From: Streptomyces sp. NRRL S-87
GTDB taxonomy: Bacteria > Actinomycetota > Actinomycetes > Streptomycetales > Streptomycetaceae
Reading direction: 5' to 3'
NCBI RefSeq assembly: GCF_000719335.1
Contig: NZ_JOGB01000025.1
Coordinates: 33,550 to 97,549, forward strand
DNA length: 64,000 nt
Both the position numbers and the translations under genes were made by a program. How positions within the stretch are numbered: the stretch's first letter is position 1; each line of letters opens with the position of its first letter. This document shows, piece after piece, positions 8,350-17,054 of this stretch. Under the pieces are notes generated by a model. That model saw nothing but the letters and a program-made list of their open reading frames with translations. It was not told the origin of the DNA and did no database searches.

Positions 8350-8738
8350 TGGAGATGGCGGGAATCGAACCCGCGTCCAACGGTGCAAAAGGAGGGCTTC
8401 TCCGAGCGCAGTCCGCTTCGATTTTCTCGGCCCCGGAGATCACGCGGACAAGTCTCCGACGGGCTCAGTCACTGTTTGGTTTCCCTCCGACCCCCGTGAC
8501 CGGGGTTAGAGGTTTAGATCCCTAATTGACGCCAGGATCCGGGTCGGGATCGAGCCCGGGCTGACGCTCCTCACAGAGGCTTCTGCTCGTTACCTGAATC
8601 AGGCAGCGAGGGCGAAGCGGGAGTTATCGCTCTTGGTGTTGGCGATTATTTTTTGCGACACAGGGTTAACGAGATCATTGCCGCTTCCTCGGCTCGCTTC
8701 CCCTACTTCGACATCCGCTGTCGAAACCGATCATCCCC
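8350..8738 (-). ncRNA. ssrA: tmRNA (transfer-messenger RNA)
   Basis: The 5' GGGGATG at 8738 pairs with CATCTCC near 8351-8357 to make the tRNA-like acceptor stem, and the T-arm reads GGTTCGATTCC. In the middle the tag frame reads ANTKSDNSRFALAA followed by a stop, ending in the ALAA degradation signal of ssrA tags. The molecule frees stalled ribosomes and labels the unfinished protein for proteolysis. The terminal CCA is not fully encoded (A then C, then T), so it must be completed after transcription. Ends are set by base pairing to within a few bases. The SmpB partner gene lies just upstream on the same strand. Confidence 0.95.
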
Positions 8739-8892
8739 ATGTTGATTTATCAAGCTGCGCCCCCACGCGTGAGGCACAGGGCACATCGTACAGAAACAAC
8801 GCACGACCGTGCCAGCCTATTCCGGGTCGGCCGCCGGGCCGGGCACCGGCACACCACCGGAACACCGCCGGCACGACCACCGCGCCCGGCGG

Positions 8893-9378
8893 TCAGAGCG
8901 TGCCGCGCTCCTTGCGCTTGACGGCCGAGATGGCGCGGGCCGTCTCGCGGCGGTCCTGCTTCTCGCGCAGCGTCTGGCGCTTGTCGTACTCCTTCTTGCC
9001 CTTCGCCAGCGCGATCTCGCACTTGGCCCGGCCGTCCTTGAAGTACAGCGAGAGGGGCACGATCGTGTGACCCGTCTCCTGCGCCTTCGACTCCAGCTTG
9101 TCGATCTCGACCCGGTGGAGCAGCAGCTTCCGCTTGCGGCGGGCGCTGTGGTTGGTCCAGGTGCCCTGGCTGTACTCCGGCACGTGCACGTTGTGCAGCC
9201 ACGCCTCGTGGCCGTCGATCTGCACGAAGCCGTCCACCAGCGAGGCCCGGCCCTGGCGCAGCGACTTGACCTCGGTGCCGGTCAGGACGAGACCGCACTC
9301 GTAGGTGTCGATGATCGCGTAGTCGTGCCGCGCCTTCTTGTTCTGGGCGATCAGCTTCCGCCCTTTTTCCTTAGCCAT
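8893..9378 (-). CDS. smpB: SsrA-binding protein SmpB
   Basis: A 161-residue SmpB. It has the oligonucleotide-binding barrel ([33 protein letters not shown] ... [12 protein letters not shown]) and the basic C-terminal tail ([24 protein letters not shown]) that enters the ribosomal mRNA channel. It carries tmRNA to stalled ribosomes. The gene is 154 bp upstream of ssrA on the same strand. ATG start at 9378 with no strong Shine-Dalgarno sequence, 18 bp after the S41 peptidase stop codon, so the two are probably transcribed together. Confidence 0.97.
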   Translation of the reverse strand: MAKEKGRKLIAQNKKARHDYAIIDTYECGLVLTGTEVKSLRQGRASLVDGFVQIDGHEAWLHNVHVPEYSQGTWTNHSARRKRKLLLHRVEIDKLESKAQETGHTIVPLSLYFKDGRAKCEIALAKGKKEYDKRQTLREKQDRRETARAISAVKRKERGTL

Positions 9379-9396
9379 AGTGCGGTCATTTTCGCA

Positions 9397-10611
9397 CTAC
9401 GGGGCGGCCCCGAGGCCACCCAATACTCCTCGCGCCCGCTCCTCCGCGCCGTCCGCCGCCACCAGGTCGGGACTGATCCCCCTGCCGTCCAGGCTGCGGC
9501 CCGACGGAGTGCGGTAGTGGCCCACGGTCAGCTCGGCCACCGAGCCGTCCGGCAGCTCGGTCGGCATCTGCACCGAGCCCTTGCCGAAGGTCCGGGTGCC
9601 GACCGTCACCGCCCGTCCGCGGTCCTGCAGGGCGCCGGTGACGAGCTCGGCCGCGCTCATCGTCCCGCCGTCGATCAGGGCCACCAGCGGCCGCCGGGTG
9701 TCGCCGCCCCGGTCCGCGTAGAGGGCCCGCTGGGCTCCGCGGACGTCGTACGTGGCCACCAGGCCGCCGTCGAGGAAGGCGGAGGCGGCGGCGACGGCCT
9801 CGGTGACCAGGCCGCCGCGGTTGCCGCGCAGGTCGAGCAGCACCCCGGCGCCCGCCGGAGCCGTGCGCACGGCCTCGCGGACCCGCGCGCCGGAGCCCTT
9901 GGTGAAGGACCCGACCTTGATCATCACGACCCCGCCCGACAGCCGCGTCACGGTCACCGGTTCGCTGCTGAGCCGTTCCCGGACCAGGGTCTCGGTCCAC
10001 GTGCGCGCGCCGCGCCGCAGGACGAGGACCACGGGCGTACCGGCTCCGGCGCGCTGCGCGTCGCCGCGCAGGAGCGCGACCACCTGGCCGGGCCGCAGGC
10101 CCGTGGCGCGGTGCCCGTCGACGCTCTCCAGCAGGTCCCCGGCCCGTACGCCGGCCCGTGCGGCGGGTCCGCCGGCCTGCACCCGGGCCACCCGGACGAC
10201 GCCGTCCCGGCCGCGCTCGACGAAGATCCCGACGCCGGTGTAGTGGCCGTCGAGGGCCTGCTCGAACTCGGCGTACTCGGCATGGTCGTAGACCGCGCCC
10301 CAGCGGTCGCCGCTGCGGCTGACCACGTCCTCGGCGGCCTGCTTGCCGGACTTGCCGTCGGCCACGGCCGCGGCGGCGGCCCGCTCGACCGCGTCGCGGT
10401 AGGCGGCGGGGTCGACGTCCGACGGCACCGCCGGCGTACGCCCCTGGGCGCCCGTACGCCCCCCGGCCTCGGCGGAGGGCGCCGGCGGGAGTTCGCGGTC
10501 CCACCAGCCGCCGGCGGCCGCGGTCCCGAGCACGCCGAGTAAGACCCACGTCAAAGCGGCCCCGCGACGCAGGTCGCGGGGCCGGACACAGAAGGCTGAG
10601 CCACCCGGCAT
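9397..10611 (-). CDS. S41-family C-terminal processing peptidase
   Basis: A 404-residue CtpA-like protease. A membrane anchor or signal segment (about 17-35, GAALTWVLLGVLGTAAAGGW) is followed by a PDZ domain (about 125-185) and the S41 catalytic domain. The Ser/Lys dyad is visible as GGTMSAAEL (Ser about 319) and RTFGKGSVQ (Lys about 344), 25 residues apart as usual. It would act outside the membrane on C-termini of exported proteins. I start at the ATG at 10611, which immediately precedes the anchor; an in-frame longer version begins at 10656. It lies between ftsX and smpB, a conserved Streptomyces position. Confidence 0.88.
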   Translation of the reverse strand: MPGGSAFCVRPRDLRRGAALTWVLLGVLGTAAAGGWWDRELPPAPSAEAGGRTGAQGRTPAVPSDVDPAAYRDAVERAAAAAVADGKSGKQAAEDVVSRSGDRWGAVYDHAEYAEFEQALDGHYTGVGIFVERGRDGVVRVARVQAGGPAARAGVRAGDLLESVDGHRATGLRPGQVVALLRGDAQRAGAGTPVVLVLRRGARTWTETLVRERLSSEPVTVTRLSGGVVMIKVGSFTKGSGARVREAVRTAPAGAGVLLDLRGNRGGLVTEAVAAASAFLDGGLVATYDVRGAQRALYADRGGDTRRPLVALIDGGTMSAAELVTGALQDRGRAVTVGTRTFGKGSVQMPTELPDGSVAELTVGHYRTPSGRSLDGRGISPDLVAADGAEERARGVLGGLGAAP

Positions 10612-10678
10612 GGGGCCGAGTCTAGGACAACCCCCGGCGCGGAACCGGCGGTTCACGGTTCCGCTCCCGGGGCGCTCG

Positions 10679-11602
10679 TCACACCTTCAGGTACTTGCGC
10701 AGGGCGACGAAGGCCGCCATGGCTGGCATCAGCAGGCCGATGGCGAGCACCAGCGGCAGCTTGGTGACGACGTGGTCCCAGCCGATGAAGTTGATCAGCT
10801 CGAGCTTCTTCGACAGCGAGACGCCGTGGTCGATCACGAAGTACTGGCCGCAGACCAGCATCCCGCAGGCCACGAAGGCGCCGATGAGCCCGGCGAACGC
10901 GGCCTCGGCGATGAACGGCATCTGGATGTAGAAGCTGGAGGCGCCGACCAGCCGCATGATCCCGGTCTCCCGCCGACGGCTGAACGCCGAGACGCGCACC
11001 GTGTTGACGATCAGCAGCAGGGCGACGACGAGCATCACGAGCATGACGCCGAGCGCGGCCTTGTTGAGGATGTCGAGCAGCGAGAAGAGGTTGTCGAGGA
11101 CACCGCGCTGGTCCTGCACCGACTGGACGCCGTCCCGGCCGGCGAAGGCGGTGGTGATGACCTTGTACTTCTCGGGGTCCTTGAGCTTGACCCGGAACGA
11201 CTCCTGCATCTGGTCCGGGGTGACCGAGGTGACCAGCGGGGAGTCGCCGAACTGCTCCTTGTAGTGCTTGTAGGCCTGGTCGGCGGACTCGTACTGGACC
11301 GTCTCGACCAGGTCCATCTTCTTGAGGTCGGCCTCGATCTGCTTCTTCTGGTCGGGGGTCACCGCACCCTTGGTGCAGGTGGGGCTCCCGCCGGTCTCCG
11401 CCTCGTTCTTGTTGCAGAGGAAGATCGAGACGTTGACCTTGTCGTACCAGTAGCCCTTCATGGTGCTGACCTGGTCCCGCATCAGCAGGGAACCGCCGAA
11501 CAGGGCCAGCGACAGGGCGACGGAGATGACGACCGCGAAGGTCATCGTGAGATTGCGGCGGAGACCGACGCCGATCTCCGACAGGACGAACTGGGCGCGC
11601 AT
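10679..11602 (-). CDS. ftsX: Cell division membrane protein FtsX
   Basis: A 307-residue FtsX: one N-terminal membrane helix (about 20-40), a large extracytoplasmic domain (about 45-180) and three C-terminal membrane helices (ALGVMLVMLVVALLLIVNTV onward). The outer loop holds a Cys pair (FLCNKNEAETGGSPTC) that may form a disulfide. With the FtsE ATPase it controls peptidoglycan hydrolases during division. The ATG at 11602 has AAAGGA just upstream, 36 bp after the ftsE stop codon, so the two are one operon. Confidence 0.97.
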   Translation of the reverse strand: MRAQFVLSEIGVGLRRNLTMTFAVVISVALSLALFGGSLLMRDQVSTMKGYWYDKVNVSIFLCNKNEAETGGSPTCTKGAVTPDQKKQIEADLKKMDLVETVQYESADQAYKHYKEQFGDSPLVTSVTPDQMQESFRVKLKDPEKYKVITTAFAGRDGVQSVQDQRGVLDNLFSLLDILNKAALGVMLVMLVVALLLIVNTVRVSAFSRRRETGIMRLVGASSFYIQMPFIAEAAFAGLIGAFVACGMLVCGQYFVIDHGVSLSKKLELINFIGWDHVVTKLPLVLAIGLLMPAMAAFVALRKYLKV

Positions 11603-11638
11603 GGCGTCCTTTCAGTGCTGGGGTTCAGACGCCGCGCG

Positions 11639-12328
11639 TCAGTGCTGGTAGCCGTAGACGCCGCGGGACTGGTCGCGGACGAGTCGGCCCTGTTCGAGTT
11701 CGATGACGCGCTTGCGCATCTGGTCGACGATCTGCTGGTCGTGCGTCGCCATGATCACGGTGGTGCCGGTCCGGTTGATCCGGTCCAGCAGCTTCATGAT
11801 GCCGACGGAGGTCTGGGGGTCGAGGTTGCCGGTGGGCTCGTCCGCGATCAGCAGCTTCGGACGGTTCACGAAGGCGCGGGCGATCGCCACGCGCTGCTGC
11901 TCACCACCGGAGAGCTCGCCGGGCATGCGGTCCTCCTTGCCGCCCAGGCCGACCAGGTCGAGGACCTGCGGCACGGCCTTGCGGATCTCGCCGCGCGGCT
12001 TGCCGATGACCTCCTGGGCGAAGGCGACGTTCTGCGCCACCGTCTTGTTGGGCAGGAGGCGGAAGTCCTGGAAGACGGTCCCCAGTTGGCGCCGCATGTG
12101 CGGCACCTTCCAGTTGGAGAGTCTGGCGAGGTCCTTGCCGAGCACGTGCACCTGGCCGTGGCTGGCCCGCTCCTCGCGGAGGATCAGCCGCAGGAAGGTG
12201 GACTTGCCCGAGCCGGAGGAGCCGACGAGGAAGACGAACTCGCCCTTCTCGATCTCGAGGGACACGTCCCGCAGGGCGGGGCGGTTCTGCTTCGGGTAGG
12301 ACTTGGAGACGCTGTCGAATCGGATCAC
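11639..12328 (-). CDS. ftsE: Cell division ATP-binding protein FtsE
   Basis: A 229-residue ABC ATPase: Walker [10 protein letters not shown] (about 36-44), Q-loop, signature [15 protein letters not shown], Walker [14 protein letters not shown], and switch His in MATHDQ. It powers FtsX. The open frame extends to 12694, but the GTG at 12328 gives [20 protein letters not shown], the normal family start and length. No strong Shine-Dalgarno sequence precedes it. It is the first gene of ftsE-ftsX, followed by the S41 peptidase and smpB. Confidence 0.96.
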   Translation of the reverse strand: MIRFDSVSKSYPKQNRPALRDVSLEIEKGEFVFLVGSSGSGKSTFLRLILREERASHGQVHVLGKDLARLSNWKVPHMRRQLGTVFQDFRLLPNKTVAQNVAFAQEVIGKPRGEIRKAVPQVLDLVGLGGKEDRMPGELSGGEQQRVAIARAFVNRPKLLIADEPTGNLDPQTSVGIMKLLDRINRTGTTVIMATHDQQIVDQMRKRVIELEQGRLVRDQSRGVYGYQH

Positions 12329-12575
12329 GGGTGCACCACGGTCGGCCGGGAGTAGGTGTGCGTGACCATACGCGACCCGGCGCGAGGGTGGCAGCCTGCG
12401 ACCGGAGATGCCTGATATGTCCCCGTTATCTGTGCGGATACGTCCGGTGCGCGGGCGGCCGGGGTGGCGATTGCCCCGACGGGCCGCGCCGAATGTCGCG
12501 GGAGCTGGCACAGTGGTAGTGGGAACCGTCCCGTTCCCGACAGCGTTCTGTGGAGGGACGAGAGGAGGATGGCGC

Positions 12576-12758
12576 ATGACATATGACCGGCTCGTGTGCG
12601 CGAACTGCGCGGCACCCGTGAGCGAGGGTCGCTGCCCGGTGTGCCGGGCGAACCGGGAGCGCCTCCAGCAGGAGAGCCCCTTCGCCGGTCTCAACCCGAT
12701 GGCGCTCGTCGCGCTCCTCGCGGTCCTGGCGGCCGCCGTGGCCCTGCTCGCGCGCTGA
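12576..12758 (+). CDS. Small zinc-ribbon, single-span membrane protein (60 aa)
   Basis: A 60-residue protein starting at the ATG at 12576 with a perfect AGAGGAGG seven bases before it. Residues 8-23 make a compact Cys4 knuckle (CANC ... CPVC, preceded by SEGR). Residues 41-58 are one hydrophobic helix ([19 protein letters not shown]), and the protein ends with Arg. The pattern is a zinc-ribbon head on a C-terminal membrane anchor. I recall a similar unnamed protein next to ftsE/prfB in other Streptomyces but know no function. It is divergent from ftsE and convergent with prfB. Confidence 0.75.
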   Translation: MTYDRLVCANCAAPVSEGRCPVCRANRERLQQESPFAGLNPMALVALLAVLAAAVALLAR

Positions 12759-12839
12759 CCAGCGCGTTCCGCGCGTCAGCGACGGCTTCGCGGGGATGCG
12801 GGCGCAGCTCGCCCATCACGCCGATCGTATGCAGGTAGC

Positions 12840-12876
12840 GGAAAGGGCCCGGAAGCATCGCTTCCGGGCCCTTTCC
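12840..12876. terminator. Bidirectional terminator between the 60-aa gene and prfB
   Basis: A perfect 17-bp stem (GGAAAGGGCCCGGAAGC and its complement) with a three-base loop at 12857-12859. It separates two convergent genes. Confidence 0.8.
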
Positions 12877-12904
12877 CCTACCTGCCTGCCGCCTGCTCGC
12901 GCGG

Positions 12905-12949
12905 GTCCGCGCCAGGCTCGTCCGCGTCAGGCTCGTCCGCGTCAGCTCT
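12905..12949. repeat. Three 15-bp tandem repeats over the prfB 3' end
   Basis: Unit GTCCGCGTCAGGCTC, three copies with small differences in the last bases. The third copy overlaps the prfB stop codon at 12942-12944. Probably a slippage product; no function is evident. Confidence 0.6.
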
Positions 12950-14054
12950 GGACGGTCTCCTGCTGCTTGCGCCAGCGGATGCCCGCCTCCAGGAAGCCGT
13001 CGATCTCGCCGTCGAGCACGGCCTGCGGGTTGCCGACCTCGAACTCGGTGCGCAGGTCCTTGACCATCTGGTACGGGTGCAGGACGTAGGAGCGCATCTG
13101 GTTGCCCCAGGAGCTGCCGCCGTCCTTGAGCGCGTCCATCTTGGCCTGCTCCTCCTGGCGGCGCCGCTCGAGCAGCTTGGCCTGGAGGACGTTCATGGCG
13201 CTGGCCTTGTTCTGGATCTGCGAGCGCTCGTTCTGGCAGGAGACCACGATGCCGGTCGGGAGGTGCGTGATGCGCACGGCCGAGTCGGTCGTGTTGACGC
13301 CCTGGCCGCCGGGGCCGGAGGCGCGGTAGACGTCCACGCGCAGCTCGGACTCGTCGATCTCGACGTGGTCGCTGGTCTCGACGACCGGGAGCACCTCGAC
13401 GCCCGCGAAGGAGGTCTGGCGGCGGCCCTGGTTGTCGAAGGGCGAGATGCGCACCAGGCGGTGGGTGCCCTGCTCGACGGAGAGCGTGCCGTAGGCGTAC
13501 GGGGCCTTGACCACGAAGGTGGTCGACTTGATGCCGGCCTCTTCCGCGTACGAGGTCTCGTACACCTCGGTCGCGTAGCCGTGCCGCTCGGCCCAGCGCA
13601 GGTACATGCGCTGGAGGCGCTCGGCGAAGTCGGAGGCGTCCACGCCACCGGCCTCGGCGCGGATGTTGACCAGCGCCTCGCGCTCGGCGTACTCGCCGGA
13701 GAGCAGGGTGCGGACCTCCATCTCGTCCAGCGCCTTGCGCACGGCGACGAGCTCGGCCTCGGCCTCGGCGCGGGTGTCCGCGTCGTCCATCTCCTCCGCG
13801 AGGTCGAAGAGGACCGCGAGGTCGTCGATGCGGCCGCGCAGGGTCTCGGTCTTGCGGACCTCGGCCTGGAGGTGCGAAAGCTTGCTCGTGATCTTCTGGG
13901 CGGCCTCCGGGTCGTCCCACAGGGACGGGGCGGCGGCCTGCTCCTCGAGCACGGCAATGTCTGCCCTCATCTTGTCGAGGTCCAGGACGGCCTCGATCGA
14001 CCCCATGGTCGAGGAGAGGGACTTCAGCTCTTCGGAAACATCGACGACTGCCAC
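12942..14054 (-). CDS. prfB: Peptide chain release factor 2
   Basis: A 370-residue RF2. The stop-codon-reading SPF motif is at about 204-206 ([10 protein letters not shown]) and the peptidyl-hydrolysis GGQ motif at about 249-251 ([11 protein letters not shown]). It ends translation at UGA and UAA. The frame is uninterrupted: the autoregulatory +1 frameshift site found near codon 25 in many bacteria is absent, as is usual in Actinobacteria. The GTG at 14054 gives [20 protein letters not shown], the family start; the open frame runs further upstream to 14423 but reads as low-complexity noise. Confidence 0.96.
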   Translation of the reverse strand: MAVVDVSEELKSLSSTMGSIEAVLDLDKMRADIAVLEEQAAAPSLWDDPEAAQKITSKLSHLQAEVRKTETLRGRIDDLAVLFDLAEEMDDADTRAEAEAELVAVRKALDEMEVRTLLSGEYAEREALVNIRAEAGGVDASDFAERLQRMYLRWAERHGYATEVYETSYAEEAGIKSTTFVVKAPYAYGTLSVEQGTHRLVRISPFDNQGRRQTSFAGVEVLPVVETSDHVEIDESELRVDVYRASGPGGQGVNTTDSAVRITHLPTGIVVSCQNERSQIQNKASAMNVLQAKLLERRRQEEQAKMDALKDGGSSWGNQMRSYVLHPYQMVKDLRTEFEVGNPQAVLDGEIDGFLEAGIRWRKQQETVQS

Positions 14055-14393
14055 GGGTCCAGCGTAACGGCTGCCGGGCCCGACGTTCCCCGGAGTACCA
14101 CGACGGGGGCGCACCGGGGGCGCACGGGAGCGGCGCGCAGGCCGCCCCGGGGGTGCCGGGGAGGTGCGGCGGCGCCCGTCCGGGGGCCGTACGGAGCCCT
14201 CTCGGACCCCGGCCCCGCTGCCGCCCCGAGGCCCCCCACCTGCCGTCGGACGGCCGTACGGAAGGTCACGAACCCGCATCTCGGGAGGCGCGCGGGAGCC
14301 CGGACCCCGGGTGCGACAAGGGGCGCGTCCGGTATACGGACGTACCTGTCCGCACCCGGGGCACCGGCGGGGGACCCGGCGTACCCTTCGCTT
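14055..14393. other. 339-bp intergenic region between prfB and the leader peptide
   Basis: Divergent promoter region. I see one clear element, a GTCCG/CGGAC palindrome around GTATA at 14327-14341 (listed separately), and a TACCCT -10-like hexamer at 14382-14387 placed so that transcription could start at the leader ATG. No gene is supported in the rest. Confidence 0.5.
14327..14341. promoter_or_regulatory. Palindrome upstream of the leader peptide and oxygenase
   Basis: GTCCG-GTATA-CGGAC: 5-bp arms around an AT-rich centre in an otherwise GC-rich region, 53-67 bp before the leader ATG. It is in position for an operator or part of a promoter. No regulator is known. Confidence 0.35.
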
Positions 14394-14471
14394 ATGACTC
14401 TTCTGCTCGTGATGCGACGCCACGTGGACTACATGCGCGTCACCACCATGAGCTGTCAGCCGCCGGACTGA
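14394..14471 (+). CDS. Putative cysteine-type leader peptide (25 aa)
   Basis: A 25-residue ORF whose core reads [14 protein letters not shown]. Short Streptomyces ORFs with this RHVD...RV...C pattern are annotated as putative leader peptides, and as I recall they usually stand before sulfur-metabolism or uptake genes. The single Cys codon near the end is where ribosome stalling at low Cys-tRNA could be sensed. No Shine-Dalgarno sequence precedes the ATG; a TACCCT hexamer seven bases before it suggests a leaderless transcript. A hairpin (14522-14551) and then the oxygenase gene follow, fitting an attenuation arrangement. Function is inferred from pattern and position. Confidence 0.6.
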   Translation: MTLLLVMRRHVDYMRVTTMSCQPPD

Positions 14472-14521
14472 ACCTCAGCTTTCCTTTCCGTCTGCTTCGG
14501 TCCTGTTCCGCGGTCACGCAG

Positions 14522-14551
14522 CCCACGGCCCCTACCCCTTCACGCCGTGGG
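14522..14551 (+). promoter_or_regulatory. Candidate attenuator hairpin between leader and oxygenase
   Basis: An 8-bp perfect stem CCCACGGC/GCCGTGGG with a 14-base loop, followed by a pyrimidine-rich stretch. It starts 51 bases after the leader stop codon and ends 67 bases before the oxygenase start. It could end transcription early or hide the ribosome site, depending on leader translation. Confidence 0.4.
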
Positions 14552-14618
14552 TCCCTCCTCGCCGCGCCCCGCCACCCTTGGGGGAACAGGGCCCCGTGAC
14601 ATCCGAAACGGAGCCGTC

Positions 14619-15638
14619 ATGTCGTCCGCGCACCCCTCCTCCTCCCTCACCTCCTCCCTCCCGGTCCTCGACCTCTCCCTGGCCGACGATCCCGCCACCC
14701 GCGAGGACTTCCGCCGGCAGCTGCACGCGGCGGCCCGCGACACCGGGTTCCTGCACCTGACCGGCCACGGCGTGAGCGAGGCCGAGATGGCCCGCATCCT
14801 TGATGTGACCAGGGCGTTCTTCGCCCTGCCGGAGGCAGACCGGCTGGCTGTCAGCAACCTGAACTCCCCGCACTTCCGCGGCTACACCCGCATCGGCCAC
14901 GAGCTCACCGGCGGCGCCTCCGACTGGCGCGACCAGCTCGACGTGGGCGCCGAGCGGGCCGCCCCGGCCGTCGGGCCGGCCGACCCGGCGTACCTGTGGC
15001 TGGAGGGGCCGAACCAGTGGCCCGAGGCGCTGCCGGAGCTGCGGACGGTGGTGCTGGACTGGCAGCGGCGGCTGGCGGCGGTCGCGCACCGGCTGCTGCA
15101 GGAGCTGCTCGCCTCGATCGGGGCGCCCGCGGACTTCTTCGACGCCGCCTTCGACCGGCCCCACCTGCACACCAAGCTGATCCGCTACCCCGGGTCCGCG
15201 CCGTCGGGCGCCGACCAGGGTGTGGGCGCGCACAAGGACTACGGGTTCCTGACTCTGCTGCTGCAGGACTCGGTGGGCGGCCTCCAGGTCGTCAAGGACG
15301 GCGGATTCGTGGACGTGCCGCCGCTGCCGGGGGCGTTCGTGGTGAACCTGGGTGAGCTGCTGGAGATCGCGACGGAGGGGTACCTGACCGCCACGGACCA
15401 CCGGGTGGTGAGCCCTCCTGGTGCGACGGAACGTTTCTCTGTGCCGTTCTTCTACAACCCGCGGCTCGACGCCGTGATCGACACCGTCCCGGGCGACTAC
15501 CTGGCGCACGCGCCGGGCGTCGCGCACGACGCGTCGAACCCGCTGCACGCGGAGTACGGCCGCAACGAGCTCAAGGGCTGGGTACGGGCCCACCCCGCGG
15601 TAGCCCGCAAGTGGCACCCGGAGCTCCTCGCGGCGTAA
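14619..15638 (+). CDS. Isopenicillin N synthase-like Fe(II)/2-oxoglutarate oxygenase
   Basis: A 339-residue non-haem iron oxygenase. The N-terminal DIOX_N part runs about 15-125 (LPVLDLSLADD ... GFLHLTGHGV). In the catalytic barrel the iron ligands are visible as GVGAHKDYGFLTLL (His, Asp) and the later TATDHRVV (His), and the co-substrate-binding RxS as ERFSVPFF. The family oxidises small molecules, including in antibiotic and hormone pathways, but close Streptomyces relatives often have no known substrate. The ATG at 14619 has CGGAG before it. It is preceded by a leader peptide and hairpin, hinting at sulfur or cysteine-linked control. Confidence 0.88.
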   Translation: MSSAHPSSSLTSSLPVLDLSLADDPATREDFRRQLHAAARDTGFLHLTGHGVSEAEMARILDVTRAFFALPEADRLAVSNLNSPHFRGYTRIGHELTGGASDWRDQLDVGAERAAPAVGPADPAYLWLEGPNQWPEALPELRTVVLDWQRRLAAVAHRLLQELLASIGAPADFFDAAFDRPHLHTKLIRYPGSAPSGADQGVGAHKDYGFLTLLLQDSVGGLQVVKDGGFVDVPPLPGAFVVNLGELLEIATEGYLTATDHRVVSPPGATERFSVPFFYNPRLDAVIDTVPGDYLAHAPGVAHDASNPLHAEYGRNELKGWVRAHPAVARKWHPELLAA

Positions 15639-15779
15639 CCCCGACGCCGCCGCCCCCGGGACTCCGCCCCGCCGCCGCGCCTCGAACGCCGGCGGGGCCG
15701 GAACTGCCACCGGCACATCCGGCCCGCGCGGCGTTTGAGCGCACCCGGCGCGCAGCGCCAGGGCCCGGAGTCGGGAGGG

Positions 15780-17054
15780 TCAGGGGGTCGAGGGGGCCGA
15801 GCGCTCCGTGCCGGAAGAGGGCGGCGCGGACGAGTCGTCCGCGGAGGCGGCCAGCCACCCGACCCCGACCGCCGCGGCGAGCAGCAGCGACACCGTCGTC
15901 AGGACGAGCCGCCGCTTGCGGACCGCGTCCGCCCGGTGCCGCGCGGACCCCGGCCTCGGCGCCCCCGCCGCCCGCGGCACCCGGGCCGTCCCGAGCGCCC
16001 CGCCCGCGAGCTCGTCGGGCCCGGGCACCCGCATCGAGGTGTGCGTGTCGCGGTTGGAGTCCGCCGAGGAGCCCCGCACCAGCGGCACCGCCCCGCGCCG
16101 CCGCACCGGCTCGCCGTCCCCGGCGGCCTGCGGCGCCTCGTCGTGCGCCGGCTCCCGCTCCTCCTCCACGTCGTCCGGCTCGTCCACGTCCAGCGGCGGC
16201 ATCCCCGCCAGCATCGGCAGCAGGTCCCGCAGCCGCACGGACAGCTCGGAGGCCCGCAGCCGGGACGCGGGGGCCTTGGCCAGGCACTGGACCATCAGCT
16301 GCCACAGCTCGTCGGGGATGCCGGGCAGCGGGACGACGGTCTCCGTGACGTGCCGGCGCAGCACCGCCCCGGGGTGCCCGCCGCCGAACGGCGTGAATCC
16401 GGCGAGCAGCTCGTAGAGCACCGTCGCGAGGGCGTAGATGTCCACCGCCGCCCGCGGCGGCAGGCCCTCGACGATCTCGGGCGCGAGGTAGTCGGGCGTA
16501 CCGATGATCCGCGTCCGGGAGGAGGTCGGCCCGGACGTGCCGGCCCCCGCCCGCGCGGGCGTGTCGATCAGCTTGGCCACGCCGAAGTCGGTGAGCAGCG
16601 CCGGGTGCGCCCCGCCGGGGCCGAGCGGCCCCTGCATGTCGAGGAGGACGTTCTCCGGTTTGACGTCGCGGTGCACCACGCCGGCCCGGTGCGCGAAGGC
16701 GAGCGCGTCGGCCACGTCGGCCACGATCGCGACCGCGGCCTCGGGGGCCAGCCGGCGCTCGCGGTCGAGCCGGGTGCGCAGGTCCGTACCGCGGACGAGG
16801 TCCATGACGAGCGCGAGGTCGTCGCCGTCCACGACGAGGTCGCGCACGCCCACGACGTTCGGGTGGTCGAGGCCGAGCAGCGCGCTGCGCTCCTGGACGA
16901 AACGGCCGACCAGCTCCTGGTCGGACGCGAGGTCTTCGCGGAGCAGCTTGACGGCGACGGGCCCGTCCGGCCCCTCGCCCAGCCACACCGTGCCGGCACT
17001 GCCGCGCCCCAGGATCTGGTGGGCGGTGTACCGGCTGCCGATCTTCCGTGCCAC
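15780..17054 (-). CDS. pkaB: Membrane Ser/Thr protein kinase (PkaB-like)
   Basis: A 424-residue kinase. The Hanks-type domain is at about 9-270: P-loop GRGSAGTVW, Lys36 (VAVKLL), catalytic HRD at 128-130 (VVHRDVKPENVLL), DFG at 156-158, and GTPDYLAPE in the activation segment. A charged, variable linker leads to one membrane helix (about 381-402) and a short Ser/Pro tail outside, with no PASTA domains. The GTG at 17054 is supported by GAGGGAG about seven bases upstream; the frame can be read further to 18449 but overlaps the next kinase. It sits 302 bp downstream of pkaA on the same strand, the arrangement of SCO2973/SCO2974 as I recall. Confidence 0.85.
   Translation of the reverse strand: MARKIGSRYTAHQILGRGSAGTVWLGEGPDGPVAVKLLREDLASDQELVGRFVQERSALLGLDHPNVVGVRDLVVDGDDLALVMDLVRGTDLRTRLDRERRLAPEAAVAIVADVADALAFAHRAGVVHRDVKPENVLLDMQGPLGPGGAHPALLTDFGVAKLIDTPARAGAGTSGPTSSRTRIIGTPDYLAPEIVEGLPPRAAVDIYALATVLYELLAGFTPFGGGHPGAVLRRHVTETVVPLPGIPDELWQLMVQCLAKAPASRLRASELSVRLRDLLPMLAGMPPLDVDEPDDVEEEREPAHDEAPQAAGDGEPVRRRGAVPLVRGSSADSNRDTHTSMRVPGPDELAGGALGTARVPRAAGAPRPGSARHRADAVRKRRLVLTTVSLLLAAAVGVGWLAASADDSSAPPSSGTERSAPSTP

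Noticed and set aside
8205..8738. Integrated element at ssrA
   Set aside because: Suspected because of the broken toxin gene beside the tmRNA 3' end, but no duplicated ssrA end, integrase or mobile gene is visible.
12942..14054. Programmed frameshift in prfB
   Set aside because: Checked the N-terminal region for an internal UGA with a slippery codon; the frame is continuous.
14055..14423. N-terminal extension of prfB
   Set aside because: The frame is open but reads as Arg/Pro-rich noise; the GTG at 14054 gives the family start and length.
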